Origin: Nocardioides panaciterrulae
GTDB lineage: Bacteria; Actinomycetota; Actinomycetes; Propionibacteriales; Nocardioidaceae
Length of the DNA: 64,000 nucleotides
Direction of reading: 5' to 3'
Assembly (NCBI RefSeq): GCF_013409645.1
Contig: NZ_JACCBG010000001.1
Coordinates: 1,054,001-1,118,000, forward strand
The notes beneath the pieces are model-generated. The model worked only from the letters and a program-made list of their open reading frames with translations. It was not told the DNA's origin and did no database searches. Shown here in pieces: positions 7,617 to 15,911 of the stretch (position 1 is its first letter; each line of letters starts with the position of its first letter). The position numbers were made by a program, and so were the translations under genes.

Positions 7617-9782
7617 TCAGTCGTGCGAGAAACGGATGTCGGGCAGCAGCCGGCCCAGCCAGCGGGGCACGTACCAGGCGGCCCGCCCGGTGAGGCGGAG
7701 CAGCACCGGCAGCAGGACCAGCCGGACCAGGAAGGCGTCGAGCAGCACCGCGATGCCGAGGATCACGCCCATCTCCTTCGGCGGCAACGGGCCGGAGAGG
7801 GAGAAGGTGAAGAACACCGCGACCATGACCGCGCCGGCCGCGAAGATGACCCGGCCCGAGTGTGCCAGGGCGCCGACCATGGCGTCCTTGGGGTCCCGGC
7901 TGTGCTCGTAGTGCTCCTTGGCGGAGGCGAGCAGGAAGACGGTGTAGTCCATCGCGATCGCGAAGATCATCGCGAAGAAGAACACCGGCGCCCACGCGTC
8001 GAGGAAGCCCTGGGGCTCGAACCCCAGGAACCCCGAGCCCCAGCCCTCCTGGAAGACCAGTCGGGCCACGCCGAAGGCGGCGGCGGTCGAGAGCAGGCTG
8101 GCCAGGGTGCCGAGCAGTGCGATCAGGGGCGCCTGGAGGGCGACCAGCAGCAGCAGGAACCCGAGCGCCAGGATGACGCCGATGACCAGCGGGGCCGAGG
8201 CGTCCAGCTGGGACTTCAGGTCGAGGTTCTCGACCGCGGCCCCGCCGACCTTCGCGGTGGAGGGCAGGTCGGCGCGGAGCCGGTCGACGGTCGTCGACAG
8301 CGCCGGGTCGGAGGGGTCGACGGTCGGGACGGCCTGGATCAGCGCGTACGCCGAGCCGTCGGCGGCCGGCATCGCGGGCATCGTGCCGGCGACCCCGGGG
8401 TCGTGCGAGAGCACCGCGGACGCCCGGTCGGCCTGGGCCCGGTCGACGACGACCTGCAGCGTGCCGGGCGCGCCCTCGCCGAAGCTCCTCTGCACCTGGT
8501 CGTAGCCGACCCGGGCGGAGGCGCCGTCGGGCAGCACCTTGATCGACGGCATGGCGGTCCGGAGACCGAGGATCGGTGCGGCGAGGGCCAGCAGCACCAC
8601 GAGCGACGCCAGGCCGAAGAGGGCGGGTCGGCGCCACAGCCGCTCGCCCCAGGCGCGGAACCGCGGCGAGGCGTGCTCGCCGGAGTGCACCCAGGGCAGC
8701 GAGAGCTTGTTGATCCGCTGGTCGAGCTTGAAGAGCACCAGCGGCAGCAGGGTGAGCGTGGCCGCCAGCACGAAGACGACCGAGAGCATGATGCCGCCGG
8801 CCATCGACCGGAACGAGGGCGAGGGCACCAGCATCACCGCCGACAGCGAGATCAGCACGGTCGCGCCCGAGAGCAGGACCGCCTTGCCGGCGGTGTCCAT
8901 GGTCTCGGCGACCGCGCGCCGCGGCGAGTCGTGGTCGCCCATCCGCGCGGCCCGGAAGCGGACGACCAGGAACAGCGCGTAGTCGATGCCCAGCGCGAGC
9001 GCGAACATCATCGCGAAGTTCATCGCCCAGATGGAGACCGGCACCAGGTGGTTGATCAGCACCAGCGACCCGGCGGAGGCCACCAGGCCCGAGAGGGTCA
9101 GCACCAGCGGGAGCCCGGCGGCGACCAGGGCGCCGAACGCGAGGACGAGGATCGCCAGCGTCGCCGGCCAGGAGTACAGCTCCGACTTCATCATGGCCGA
9201 GAGGTTCGCGGCGTTGAAGTCCGACCACAGCAGCGAGGCGCCCGTGGGATCGACCTGCACGGTGTCGGTGGACAGGCCCTGGAGCTCGCCCTTGAGGTCG
9301 TCGGCGACCTTGACCATCTCGTTGGTGTCCACGCCGGCGCCGGCGAGCAGCACCGCGGTCGAACCGTCCTTGCTCAGCGTGGCCCCGGGCTGGGGCTGGA
9401 CGACGTCGGCGATCCGGGGGTCGTGCTGCAGGATCTTCGTGGCCTCGGCCAGCACCTGCTTGCCGTCGCCCCGGTCGACCGGGCCGGCGGTGGAGTGCAC
9501 GACGACCTGGATCGCCGAGCTGGCGTTGCCGCCGAAGTGCTGCTGGGCCAGCTCCCGGGCGGCGACGGACTCCGAGCCGTCGGCCTGCCAGCCGGCGCCG
9601 GAGAGCTGCGCCTCCACCTTCGGGGCGAAGACGCCCAGACCGACGATGACCAGCAGCCACACGACCGTGGTCAGGCGGGCGTGCCGGGTGACCGTGACGC
9701 CCAGGCGGCCGAGGGGGCCGGGCCGGTAGCCGAGGTCGGGATCGACCGACGAGACGTGTCGGCCGGTGGTCGACGTGGACAT
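7617..9782 (-). CDS. MMPL-family RND transporter
   Basis: A 721-aa integral membrane protein in two homologous halves, each with one helix, a large extracytoplasmic loop (about 55-200 and 370-510) and five further helices. ALGIDYALFLVVRFR (first half) and AIAMDYTVFLLASAKEHY (second half) are the GxxxDY motifs of MMPL proteins that form the proton relay. MMPL proteins export lipids, glycolipids or small compounds by proton motive force. The ATG at 9782 follows a weak AGAGAAG box. It lies 38 bp downstream of the TauE gene on the same strand. The substrate cannot be told from sequence. Confidence 0.88.
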   Translation of the reverse strand: MSTSTTGRHVSSVDPDLGYRPGPLGRLGVTVTRHARLTTVVWLLVIVGLGVFAPKVEAQLSGAGWQADGSESVAARELAQQHFGGNASSAIQVVVHSTAGPVDRGDGKQVLAEATKILQHDPRIADVVQPQPGATLSKDGSTAVLLAGAGVDTNEMVKVADDLKGELQGLSTDTVQVDPTGASLLWSDFNAANLSAMMKSELYSWPATLAILVLAFGALVAAGLPLVLTLSGLVASAGSLVLINHLVPVSIWAMNFAMMFALALGIDYALFLVVRFRAARMGDHDSPRRAVAETMDTAGKAVLLSGATVLISLSAVMLVPSPSFRSMAGGIMLSVVFVLAATLTLLPLVLFKLDQRINKLSLPWVHSGEHASPRFRAWGERLWRRPALFGLASLVVLLALAAPILGLRTAMPSIKVLPDGASARVGYDQVQRSFGEGAPGTLQVVVDRAQADRASAVLSHDPGVAGTMPAMPAADGSAYALIQAVPTVDPSDPALSTTVDRLRADLPSTAKVGGAAVENLDLKSQLDASAPLVIGVILALGFLLLLVALQAPLIALLGTLASLLSTAAAFGVARLVFQEGWGSGFLGFEPQGFLDAWAPVFFFAMIFAIAMDYTVFLLASAKEHYEHSRDPKDAMVGALAHSGRVIFAAGAVMVAVFFTFSLSGPLPPKEMGVILGIAVLLDAFLVRLVLLPVLLRLTGRAAWYVPRWLGRLLPDIRFSHD

Positions 9783-9820
9783 GTGTCTTCTCTTTCGTGA
9801 GGGACGGGAGGGAGTGCGGG

Positions 9821-10639
9821 TCAGGCGAGAGCGGGGATGGCCTGGACGGCGGTGGCGGCCGCGACGAGGACGACCAGCCCGGAGAAGGCCGCCGCCAGCC
9901 GGCGCGTGTCCGTCCGGGCCGACAACCGGGCGCCCAGGACTCCGCCGACCGCTGAGGCCGCGGTGAGCACCAGGACCAGGGACCAGTCGGGGTGGGCACC
10001 CGCTCCCGCCCGGACGACGAGGGCGACGGCGCTGGTGATCGTGATGACGACCAGCGACGTGCCGGCGGCGTACCCCATGGGCAGGGCGAGCGCGAGGGTG
10101 AGCGCGGGGACCACCAGGAAGCCGCCACCGACGCCGAGGAAGCCGGTCAGCAGCCCGACCACGGTGGCCGTCACCAGCACCTTCAGGGCGCGGGGGCACT
10201 GGCAGGCGAAGGTGGGGCTGAACGTGATGATCGGGTCGTCGAGCCGGGCGTCGCCGGCCGGGGTGCTGCCGCCGCGCCGCACCTGGCGGAGGACCATCAG
10301 GCCGCCCACCACGAGCATCAGGACCGCGAAGGCGGCCATCAGCACCGGCTCCGGCACGGCGGTGGAGAGCGTGGCCCCGAGGACCGCACCGCCCACCGCG
10401 ACCAGGCCGAAGGCCACGCCCCGGCCGAGCAGCACGTTGCCGGCGCGGTAGGCCGTCGCCGCGCCGAGCAGCGAGGTCACGCCGACGATGACCAGCGAGC
10501 CCGTGGTCGCCGCCGACGGGTCCTGGCCCAGCAGGTAGACCAGCACCGGGACGGCGAGGATGGAGCCGCCGCCGCCGAGCGCGCCCAGGCTGAGCCCGAT
10601 CAGCGCGCCGGCGACGAGGGCGATGAGCGTGAGCGTCAC
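9821..10639 (-). CDS. TauE/SafE-family sulfite/organosulfonate exporter
   Basis: A 272-aa protein with about eight hydrophobic helices in two repeats. Each repeat begins with a glycine-rich motif: GALGGGGSILAVPVLVYLLG near residue 18 and GFLGVGGGFLVVPALTLAL in the second half. These are the TauE/SafE signatures. A cytoplasmic linker (about 120-145) contains FACQCP. The GTG start at 10639 overlaps the stop of the MBL-rhodanese gene (GTGA), so they are coupled. In CstR-controlled operons of other bacteria TauE accompanies rhodanese and persulfide dioxygenase and is thought to export sulfite or thiosulfate made from persulfide. Confidence 0.88.
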   Translation of the reverse strand: MTLTLIALVAGALIGLSLGALGGGGSILAVPVLVYLLGQDPSAATTGSLVIVGVTSLLGAATAYRAGNVLLGRGVAFGLVAVGGAVLGATLSTAVPEPVLMAAFAVLMLVVGGLMVLRQVRRGGSTPAGDARLDDPIITFSPTFACQCPRALKVLVTATVVGLLTGFLGVGGGFLVVPALTLALALPMGYAAGTSLVVITITSAVALVVRAGAGAHPDWSLVLVLTAASAVGGVLGARLSARTDTRRLAAAFSGLVVLVAAATAVQAIPALA

Positions 10640-12036
10640 GCCTGCGGCCCCACGAGGTGCAGGCCGACCTGCTCGGCGTTGTCGAAGGAGTCGTCGACCG
10701 CGACCAGCCTCCGGTCCGCCGCGGCGAGCATCGAGGCCGCGACCGAGGCGCGGTAGCCGCCCGCGCAGTGCACCCAGACCTCGCCGTCCGGGACCTCCTC
10801 GAGGCGTCCCCACAGCTCGTGCAGCGGGATGTTGACGGCGCCGGCGATCCGGGCGGAGTGGTGCTCCTCGGTGCGCCGGACGTCGAGGACGACCACCTCG
10901 CGGTGGTGGCGGACCTGGGCCAGGTCGGCGAACGTGCCGGTGGGGAACGAGCCCAGCTCGCGGTCGCTCCAGTCCTCGGGACCGCCCGTGGCATGCGCGG
11001 CCGGCCGGTCGATGCCGATCCGGACCAGCTCGCGCTGGGCCTCGGCCACCTGCTCGGCGGTCTCGCCGAGCAGCGTGACGGGGGTGCCCCAGGTGATCAG
11101 CCAGCCGAGGTAGGTGGCGAAGCCGCCGTCCAGGCCGAAGTTCAGGGTCCCGGGCGCGTGGCCGGCGGCGAACGCGGTGCGGTTGCGCAGGTCGACCACC
11201 CACTCGCCGGCCTCGATGCGCTTGCGCAGCTCGCCGGCGTCGGCGAGCGACGGCGGGCTGAGGTCCGGCGCGGCCGGGCCGGCGGCGTTGGCCGGCGCCA
11301 TGTGGGCGTAGTACGCCGGCCAGGCGCCCAGACCGTCCAGCAGCTCCTTGACGTAGGTCTCCTCGTCCTGGGTCAGGGCGGGGTTGGTCTCCTTCTCCTG
11401 ACCGATCGTCGACTCGTCGGCCTCGGACTGGGTCGCCGAGCAGAAGGAGCCGAAGCCGTGGGTCGGGAAGACGCCGGCGTCGTCGGGGAGCAGGTCGGCC
11501 AGCCGGTGCGCGGAGGCGTGCTGGTGGCGGACCAGGTCGTGCGTGTGCTCCTCGCCGAGCAGGTCCGGGCGTCCGGTGGCGCCGTACAGCAGTGAGCCGC
11601 CGGAGAACACGCCGACCGCCGACTCGAGGCCGCCGTCGGCGGCGCTGAGCGCGTAGCTGAGGTGGGTGAAGGTGTGGCCGGGCGTGGCGAGGGCAGTGAC
11701 GCGCATCCTGCTGCCGACCTCGACGACCTCGTCGTCGCGAACCGGGGTGCGGTCGAAGGAGACCTGGTCCTCGGCGTTGACGAGGTACGCCGCGCCGGTG
11801 TGCCGGGCCAGCGTCAGCCCGCCGGTGACGTAGTCGTTGTGGAGGTGGGTCTCGAAGACGTGCGTGAGCCGCACGCCGTGCTGCTCGAGCAGGGCCAGCA
11901 CCCGGTCGATGTCGCGCTGCGGGTCGACCACGAAGGCGACCTCGCCGTCGTGGACAAGGTAGCTGCGGTCGCCCAGGGTGGGCGTCTCGAGCGAGACGAT
12001 GGTCAGGCCGTGGCGGCTGGTGCCGGTCGTGGTCAC
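10636..12036 (-). CDS. Metallo-beta-lactamase fold / rhodanese fusion, persulfide dioxygenase-like (CstB/Blh type)
   Basis: A 466-aa fusion. The N-terminal 250 residues are an MBL domain with THLHNDYVTGG (about 63-73), where the usual HxHxDH is HLHNDY as in ETHE1-type persulfide dioxygenases that use a single iron. Two rhodanese domains follow. The first (about 270-365) lacks a catalytic Cys; the second ends with VHCAGGYRAS (Cys near 423), an active-site loop. This architecture equals CstB, which oxidises persulfides and moves sulfur to sulfite. It overlaps TauE downstream and the rhodanese gene upstream by 4 bp each, so all three form one operon. Confidence 0.87.
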   Translation of the reverse strand: MTTTGTSRHGLTIVSLETPTLGDRSYLVHDGEVAFVVDPQRDIDRVLALLEQHGVRLTHVFETHLHNDYVTGGLTLARHTGAAYLVNAEDQVSFDRTPVRDDEVVEVGSRMRVTALATPGHTFTHLSYALSAADGGLESAVGVFSGGSLLYGATGRPDLLGEEHTHDLVRHQHASAHRLADLLPDDAGVFPTHGFGSFCSATQSEADESTIGQEKETNPALTQDEETYVKELLDGLGAWPAYYAHMAPANAAGPAAPDLSPPSLADAGELRKRIEAGEWVVDLRNRTAFAAGHAPGTLNFGLDGGFATYLGWLITWGTPVTLLGETAEQVAEAQRELVRIGIDRPAAHATGGPEDWSDRELGSFPTGTFADLAQVRHHREVVVLDVRRTEEHHSARIAGAVNIPLHELWGRLEEVPDGEVWVHCAGGYRASVAASMLAAADRRLVAVDDSFDNAEQVGLHLVGPQA

Positions 12037-12350
12037 AGGCCCACCTCCACCGGGTGGCCCGCGGTGATCCAGCCGCGGGTGCCGCCGGCCACCGAGACGG
12101 CGTCGAAGTCAACAGCGTTGAGCAGGTCGGTCATGGCGCGCGACCGGTTGCCGGACGCGCAGATGACGTGGACCGGGGTGCTGGGGTCCAGCTCGCCGAG
12201 GCGGGAGGCCAGCTGGCCCATGGGGATCAGCCGAGCGCCCGGCACGTGCCCGTCGGCGTACTCCCCGCGCTCCCGCACGTCCACGGTCACGCCGGCGGCG
12301 CGGCGGGCGGCGTAGGTCGAGAGGTCGATCTCCGGTGTCTCGTCGGGCAT
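12033..12350 (-). CDS. Single-domain rhodanese (sulfurtransferase)
   Basis: A 105-aa rhodanese domain: VDVRERGEYADGHVPGA (23-39) and the active loop VICASGNRSR with Cys64. The ATG at 12350 was chosen over the longer frame because AAAGGA lies 10 nt upstream and the promoter and operator elements sit at 12390-12420. First gene of the persulfide operon (rhodanese, MBL-rhodanese, TauE). Expected role: carry or transfer sulfane sulfur from thiosulfate or persulfide to acceptors, feeding the dioxygenase. Confidence 0.88.
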   Translation of the reverse strand: MPDETPEIDLSTYAARRAAGVTVDVRERGEYADGHVPGARLIPMGQLASRLGELDPSTPVHVICASGNRSRAMTDLLNAVDFDAVSVAGGTRGWITAGHPVEVGL

Positions 12351-12389
12351 GCCGAGCGTCCTTTCGCCGAGATGTGTCAACTTCCTTGA

Positions 12390-12405
12390 ATACCCTAGGG
12401 GGTAT
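12390..12405. promoter_or_regulatory. CsoR/CstR-type operator overlapping the persulfide operon promoter
   Basis: The 16-mer ATACCCTAGGGGGTAT has perfect 6-bp arms (ATACCC/GGGTAT). CsoR-family repressors, including persulfide-sensing CstR, bind such GC-centred ATACCC...GGGTAT sites. On the minus strand a promoter can be read through it: TTGCTT (AAGCAA at 12415-12420 on +), 17-bp spacer, TAGGGT (ACCCTA at 12392-12397). The operator therefore covers the -10 box, as expected for repression. No csoR gene lies in the window. Confidence 0.7.
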
Positions 12406-12420
12406 GTAGACCTCAAGCAA

Positions 12421-12438
12421 AACACCCGCCGGGGTATT
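12421..12438. promoter_or_regulatory. Second, imperfect CsoR-type half-palindrome upstream of the hydrolase gene
   Basis: AACACCCGCCGGGGTATT is an imperfect palindrome sharing the GGGGTAT half with the operator 16 bp away. It lies about 19 bp upstream of the TAGCGT -10 element of the divergent hydrolase gene, so the same repressor could act on both directions. Confidence 0.4.
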
Positions 12439-12469
12439 CCTCGACCCGTGCCTCGGTAGCGTCGCCGGC

Positions 12470-13216
12470 ATGGGAGAGACCATCGAGATCAAGACCGACG
12501 ACGGCGTCGCCGAGGCCTACCTGACCCGTCCCGAGGGCGACGCGGGCCCCCGCCCCGGCGTGCTGTTCTTCATCGACGCCATCGGGCTGCGCCCGCGGAT
12601 CATGGAGATGGCGGACCGGATCGCCTCGTGGGGGTACGTCGTGCTCGCGCCGAACGTGTTCTACCGGGACGGCTCCGCGGCGGAGCTGGCGCCGCCCGGG
12701 GACCTGACGATCGCCGAGAACCGCGAGAGGTTCTTCGCCACCGGCGGCGTGATGGAGCGCGTGCAGGCCTACACCCCCGACCGGTCGGACCCGGACACCC
12801 TGCGGTGGATCGAGACCCTGCTCGAGCACGCCCGGGCGCCCCTCGGGGTCACCGGCTACTGCATGGGCGCCCGCCTGGCCACCCGGGCGGCGGGCCTGCG
12901 GCCCGACCTCGTGGCCGCGGTGGGCGGCTTCCACGGCGGCGGACTGGTCGTCGACGGGCCGGACAGCCCCCACCTGATGGTGGCCGGGGCGCGGGCGGAG
13001 TTCGCCTACGGCCACGCCGACGGCGACCACTCGATGCCCGTCGAGGCGGTCGAGCAGCTCGGCAAGGCGCTCGAGGCGGCCGGGCTGAGCCACACCAACG
13101 AGATCTACGAGGGTGCTCAGCACGGCTACACGATGGCCGACACCGCGGCGTACCACGCGGCGGCGGCCGAGCGGCACTTCGAGACCCTGCAGGGGTTGTT
13201 CGAGCGCACCCTGTGA
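12470..13216 (+). CDS. Dienelactone hydrolase family protein
   Basis: A 248-aa alpha/beta hydrolase. The nucleophile elbow is GYCMGA with Cys131, and the terminal His is His218 in QHGYTM, as in dienelactone hydrolase, which uses a Cys-His-Asp triad. The acid is probably an Asp in the GHADGDHSM stretch near 183-191. The start is fixed by TAGCGT at 12457-12462 and 7 nt to the ATG: a leaderless gene with no Shine-Dalgarno. It is divergent from the persulfide operon and shares its operator region. Substrate unknown; such hydrolases act on lactones or other esters. Confidence 0.85.
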   Translation: MGETIEIKTDDGVAEAYLTRPEGDAGPRPGVLFFIDAIGLRPRIMEMADRIASWGYVVLAPNVFYRDGSAAELAPPGDLTIAENRERFFATGGVMERVQAYTPDRSDPDTLRWIETLLEHARAPLGVTGYCMGARLATRAAGLRPDLVAAVGGFHGGGLVVDGPDSPHLMVAGARAEFAYGHADGDHSMPVEAVEQLGKALEAAGLSHTNEIYEGAQHGYTMADTAAYHAAAAERHFETLQGLFERTL

Positions 13217-13457
13217 GATTCGGGTACCCCGTGGGGGCATGAAGGCGCGGCGGTCGGGTACCTGGTCGCCACGGGCCCGGCCGGAGTCGTCACCAACGGG
13301 GGCGGCCTCGACTCCCGGGCCCGACCACTTGTCGGCACTGCCGACCTCGGGCGACCACTGCAGTGCTCACGCAGCCTGCTGCGGTGGTCGCCCGTGCGGT
13401 GGCGCTGGCTATAGTCGCGAAGGTGTCGGTCCGACTGCCCTGCCCCGGAAGGTGATC
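13217..13457. promoter_or_regulatory. 241-bp spacer with -10 element upstream of the ANTAR genes
   Basis: No gene is supported here. Two GGGTAC hexamers (13222-13227, 13256-13261) resemble SigB/SigF -10 boxes, but no GTTT is found at the right distance, so they are weak. A clearer -10, TATAGT at 13410-13415, lies 42 nt upstream of the GAF-ANTAR start and would give a leader carrying the GGAAGG ribosome binding site. Confidence 0.4.
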
Positions 13458-14138
13458 GTGTCGCACAAGGACGCCGAGGACTTCGCCAGCATGGCGCTGT
13501 CGCTGCACGAGGAGTCCACCCTCGACGAGACCGTCGACCGCGTCCTGGACTTCGCCACGAAGGCGGTCGCGTGCGATCACGCCGGTGTGCTGTTCGTCCA
13601 CGCCAAGTCGCAGGTCGAGACCGTCGCGGCCACGCACGACACGGTCGCGCGCCTGGACCGGGTGCAGGTCGAGCACCAGCAGGGGCCGGACCTGGAGGTC
13701 CTGCGCCGCCCCGCGGACTGGGTGGTCGTCTCGGACACGCGCACCGAGGAGCGGTGGCCGGCCTGGACGCGTGAGGTCGCGCAGGCGGGCTTCCGCAGCA
13801 TGCTCGGGATCCGCCTCTACACGAGCTCGGCGGCGATCGGGAGCCTCAACTTCTATGCCGCCGCCGCCGACCACTTCACCCCCGAGGACGTCGACGTCGC
13901 CAACATCTTCGCGCGACACGCCGCGGTGGCCCTCTCGGCGGCGCGCGAGACCGCGAACCTGTGGCGCGCGATCGACGCGCGCCGGCTCATCGGGCAGGCC
14001 CAGGGCATCTTGATGGAGCGCTTCGCGATCGACGCCGACCAGGCCTTCGCCGTGCTGCGCCGCTACTCCCAGGATCGCAACCTCAAGCTGCACCACGTGG
14101 CCGAGCGGCTGATCGCGACCCGGAGGCTGCCCGAATGA
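13458..14138 (+). CDS. GAF-ANTAR domain transcription antitermination regulator
   Basis: A 226-aa protein with an N-terminal GAF domain (about 10-155; LGIRLYTSSAAIGSLNFYA is the core strand pair) and a C-terminal ANTAR domain (about 165-220; RRLIGQAQGILMERF, then AFAVLRRYSQDRNLKLHHVAERL). ANTAR domains bind twin hexaloop RNA hairpins and prevent termination. The GTG at 13458 is preferred over the one 6 bp earlier because GGAAGG (13447-13452) is correctly spaced. The stop overlaps the ATG of the PAS-ANTAR gene by 4 bp. The GAF signal is unknown. Confidence 0.85.
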   Translation: MSHKDAEDFASMALSLHEESTLDETVDRVLDFATKAVACDHAGVLFVHAKSQVETVAATHDTVARLDRVQVEHQQGPDLEVLRRPADWVVVSDTRTEERWPAWTREVAQAGFRSMLGIRLYTSSAAIGSLNFYAAAADHFTPEDVDVANIFARHAAVALSAARETANLWRAIDARRLIGQAQGILMERFAIDADQAFAVLRRYSQDRNLKLHHVAERLIATRRLPE

Positions 14139-14893
14139 GCCGGACCGCCGCCCGCCTGGTGGGCGACGCCGCCTTCCACGCGCTCGCCTCGCCCACGGTC
14201 CTGCTCGACGCGGACCTCGTGATCCGGGCCGCCAACCGGGCCTACCTACGCGCGGTGGGGCGCGAGGAGGACGAGATCCTCGCGGTCAACCTGTTCGAGG
14301 CCTTCCCCGACAACCCCGAGCTCGCAGGCACGGGTCGCGCCAGGTTCGTCGAGTCCTTCGAACGGGTGCTGCGCGGGCGACGCACCGACCACATGGTTGT
14401 TCACCGCTACGACCTGCTCGAGCCGGGCCAGCGCCGGCGCTACGACACCCGCTACTGGGTGCCCGTGAGCTCACCGATCTACGACGGCGACGACGTGGTG
14501 GGGATCCTGCACCGGGTCGACGACGTGACCCGGCTGCGTCCCAGCGCCCTGCGGGTGCTGGAGGCCCGCCGCGACGCGATGTCGCGCGCCGCGGGGCGCA
14601 CCGGGGCGTCCGGGCGGGACGAGGACGACGTGGCCGACTCGATGATCATCGCGGCACGCGATCTCGAGGCGATGGCGGAGGAGATCGACCAGCTGCGCGA
14701 GGCGCTGACGTCGCGGGCCGTGATCGACCAGGCCAAGGGCATCGTGATGGCGCGTCACGGCTGCGATGCCGACGAGGCGTTCAGCCGGCTCGTGAGGATG
14801 TCCAACGACAGCAACGTCCGGGTGGTCGAGGTGGCGCGGGCGCTGGTCTACGCCACCAGCGGGGCGGCGGCTCGCGACGTGTGCGACTCCTGA
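14135..14893 (+). CDS. PAS-ANTAR domain transcription antitermination regulator
   Basis: A 252-aa protein. Residues 15-135 form a PAS domain (SPTVLLDADLVIRAANRAYL, later YWVPVSSPIYDGDDVVGIL). A coiled linker (about 140-185) leads to an ANTAR domain (SRAVIDQAKGIVMARHGCDADEAF, then SNDSNVRVVEVARALV). It overlaps the GAF-ANTAR gene (ATGA), and a SigF-type sigma gene with its own promoter lies 180 bp downstream. Two overlapping ANTAR sensors suggest two inputs, perhaps ligand and redox or energy, controlling common RNA targets; this is inference. Confidence 0.85.
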   Translation: MSRTAARLVGDAAFHALASPTVLLDADLVIRAANRAYLRAVGREEDEILAVNLFEAFPDNPELAGTGRARFVESFERVLRGRRTDHMVVHRYDLLEPGQRRRYDTRYWVPVSSPIYDGDDVVGILHRVDDVTRLRPSALRVLEARRDAMSRAAGRTGASGRDEDDVADSMIIAARDLEAMAEEIDQLREALTSRAVIDQAKGIVMARHGCDADEAFSRLVRMSNDSNVRVVEVARALVYATSGAAARDVCDS

Positions 14894-14903
14894 GCCGCCC
14901 GGG

Positions 14904-14927
14904 GTTTGCGGCCGCCCTCGGCGGGTA
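14904..14927 (+). promoter_or_regulatory. SigB/SigF-type promoter GTTT-N15-GGGTA
   Basis: GTTT at 14904-14907 and GGGTA at 14923-14927 are 15 bp apart, matching the actinobacterial SigB/SigF consensus (GTTT, 14-17 bp, GGGTA). It lies about 145 bp upstream of a gene for a sigma factor of that same family, so autoregulation is likely. Confidence 0.6.
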
Positions 14928-15073
14928 GGAGGAGGTCGGTCCTCGCGCCGTGGTGGCCTGTCCTCACCCCGCCGGGTGTGGTTGGGGTTGTGGACGGCGT
15001 GCCACGCTGGGGACCAGGTGGTCGAGAAGACGAGCCACTCCGAACAACTCCGAGATCATGGAGGTGTTCCCCC

Positions 15074-15895
15074 ATGGGGCACGTCGCGACATCCCGTAGC
15101 CGGACCGCGGTCACCGACCGCCGGGCCGACGCCAGGGCGACCAGGCGCGCCGAGACCGCGCGGCTCCTCGAGGACGCGGCCCTCGCGGCCTCGGAGCAGG
15201 AGCGCGCGTCCCTCCTGGAGGACGTGATCCGGCTGAACATGCAGGTGGCCGGTGAGATCGCGCGTCGCTACCACAACCGCGGCGTCCCGTCCGACGACAT
15301 CGACCAGGTCGCGAACCTGGGCCTGGTGAAGGCCGCCCAGGGCTTCGACCCGGCGCAGGGCTCGGACTTCCTCAGCTTCGCGGTCCCCACGATCCGCGGC
15401 GAGATCCGGCGCTACTTCCGCGACTTCGGCTGGACCATCCGTCCGCCGCGCTCGATCCAGGAGCTGCAGTCGAAGATCACCGCCGCCGAGGGCGAGCTGT
15501 TCCAGTCCCTGGGCCGGTCGCCGCGCCCCACCGAGATCGCCGAGCACCTCGGGGTCGACCTGGAGCAGGTGCTGGACTCGCTGGGCGCCAGTGGCTGCTT
15601 CTCGCCGGTCTCCCTGGACACCCCGGTGGCCGAGGGGGAGCGTGGTCCCGTCGACCGGCTGGGCGGGCTCGACCCGGCGTTCGCGAGCGCCGAGGCGAGG
15701 GTCGCCCTGCGCAGCGCGATGCGGGGGCTCACGCAGCGCGAGCGCCGCATCCTCGAGATGCGGTTCTTCGGCGGCTGCACCCAGGCCGAGATCGGCGCCG
15801 AGGTCGGCGTGACCCAGATGCAGGTGTCCCGCCTGCTCTCCCGGCTCCTGACCCGGATGCGCCGGCGCCTCGAGGATCAGGTCCCGGCGGCCTGA
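15074..15895 (+). CDS. RNA polymerase sigma factor, SigB/SigF/SigG subfamily
   Basis: A 273-aa sigma-70 family protein with regions 2-4. Region 2 (about 55-125) contains PSDDIDQVANLGLVKAAQGFDP and RGEIRRYFRDFGWTIRPPRSIQ, region 3 spans about 130-190, and region 4 (about 215-265) carries LTQRERRILEMRFFGGCTQAEI and a helix-turn-helix. The layout matches stress/sporulation-type sigma factors controlled by anti-sigma kinases of the RsbW type. The start is set by GGAGGT at 15060-15065 and ATG at 15074. No anti-sigma gene is next to it. It is probably autoregulated from the promoter at 14904-14927. It ends 16 bp from the convergent enoyl-CoA hydratase gene. Confidence 0.88.
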   Translation: MGHVATSRSRTAVTDRRADARATRRAETARLLEDAALAASEQERASLLEDVIRLNMQVAGEIARRYHNRGVPSDDIDQVANLGLVKAAQGFDPAQGSDFLSFAVPTIRGEIRRYFRDFGWTIRPPRSIQELQSKITAAEGELFQSLGRSPRPTEIAEHLGVDLEQVLDSLGASGCFSPVSLDTPVAEGERGPVDRLGGLDPAFASAEARVALRSAMRGLTQRERRILEMRFFGGCTQAEIGAEVGVTQMQVSRLLSRLLTRMRRRLEDQVPAA

Positions 15896-15911
15896 GCCGC
15901 TCCGCCCGCGG

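Noticed and set aside
5745-9800. 1351-codon open frame on the + strand
   Set aside because: Long because of high GC; it lies opposite the class V, CxxC and MMPL genes, and its translation is Gly/Arg/His-rich without domains.
13222-13261. Two GGGTAC hexamers as SigF promoters before the ANTAR genes
   Set aside because: Neither has GTTT at 14-17 bp upstream. The site at 14904-14927 fits much better.
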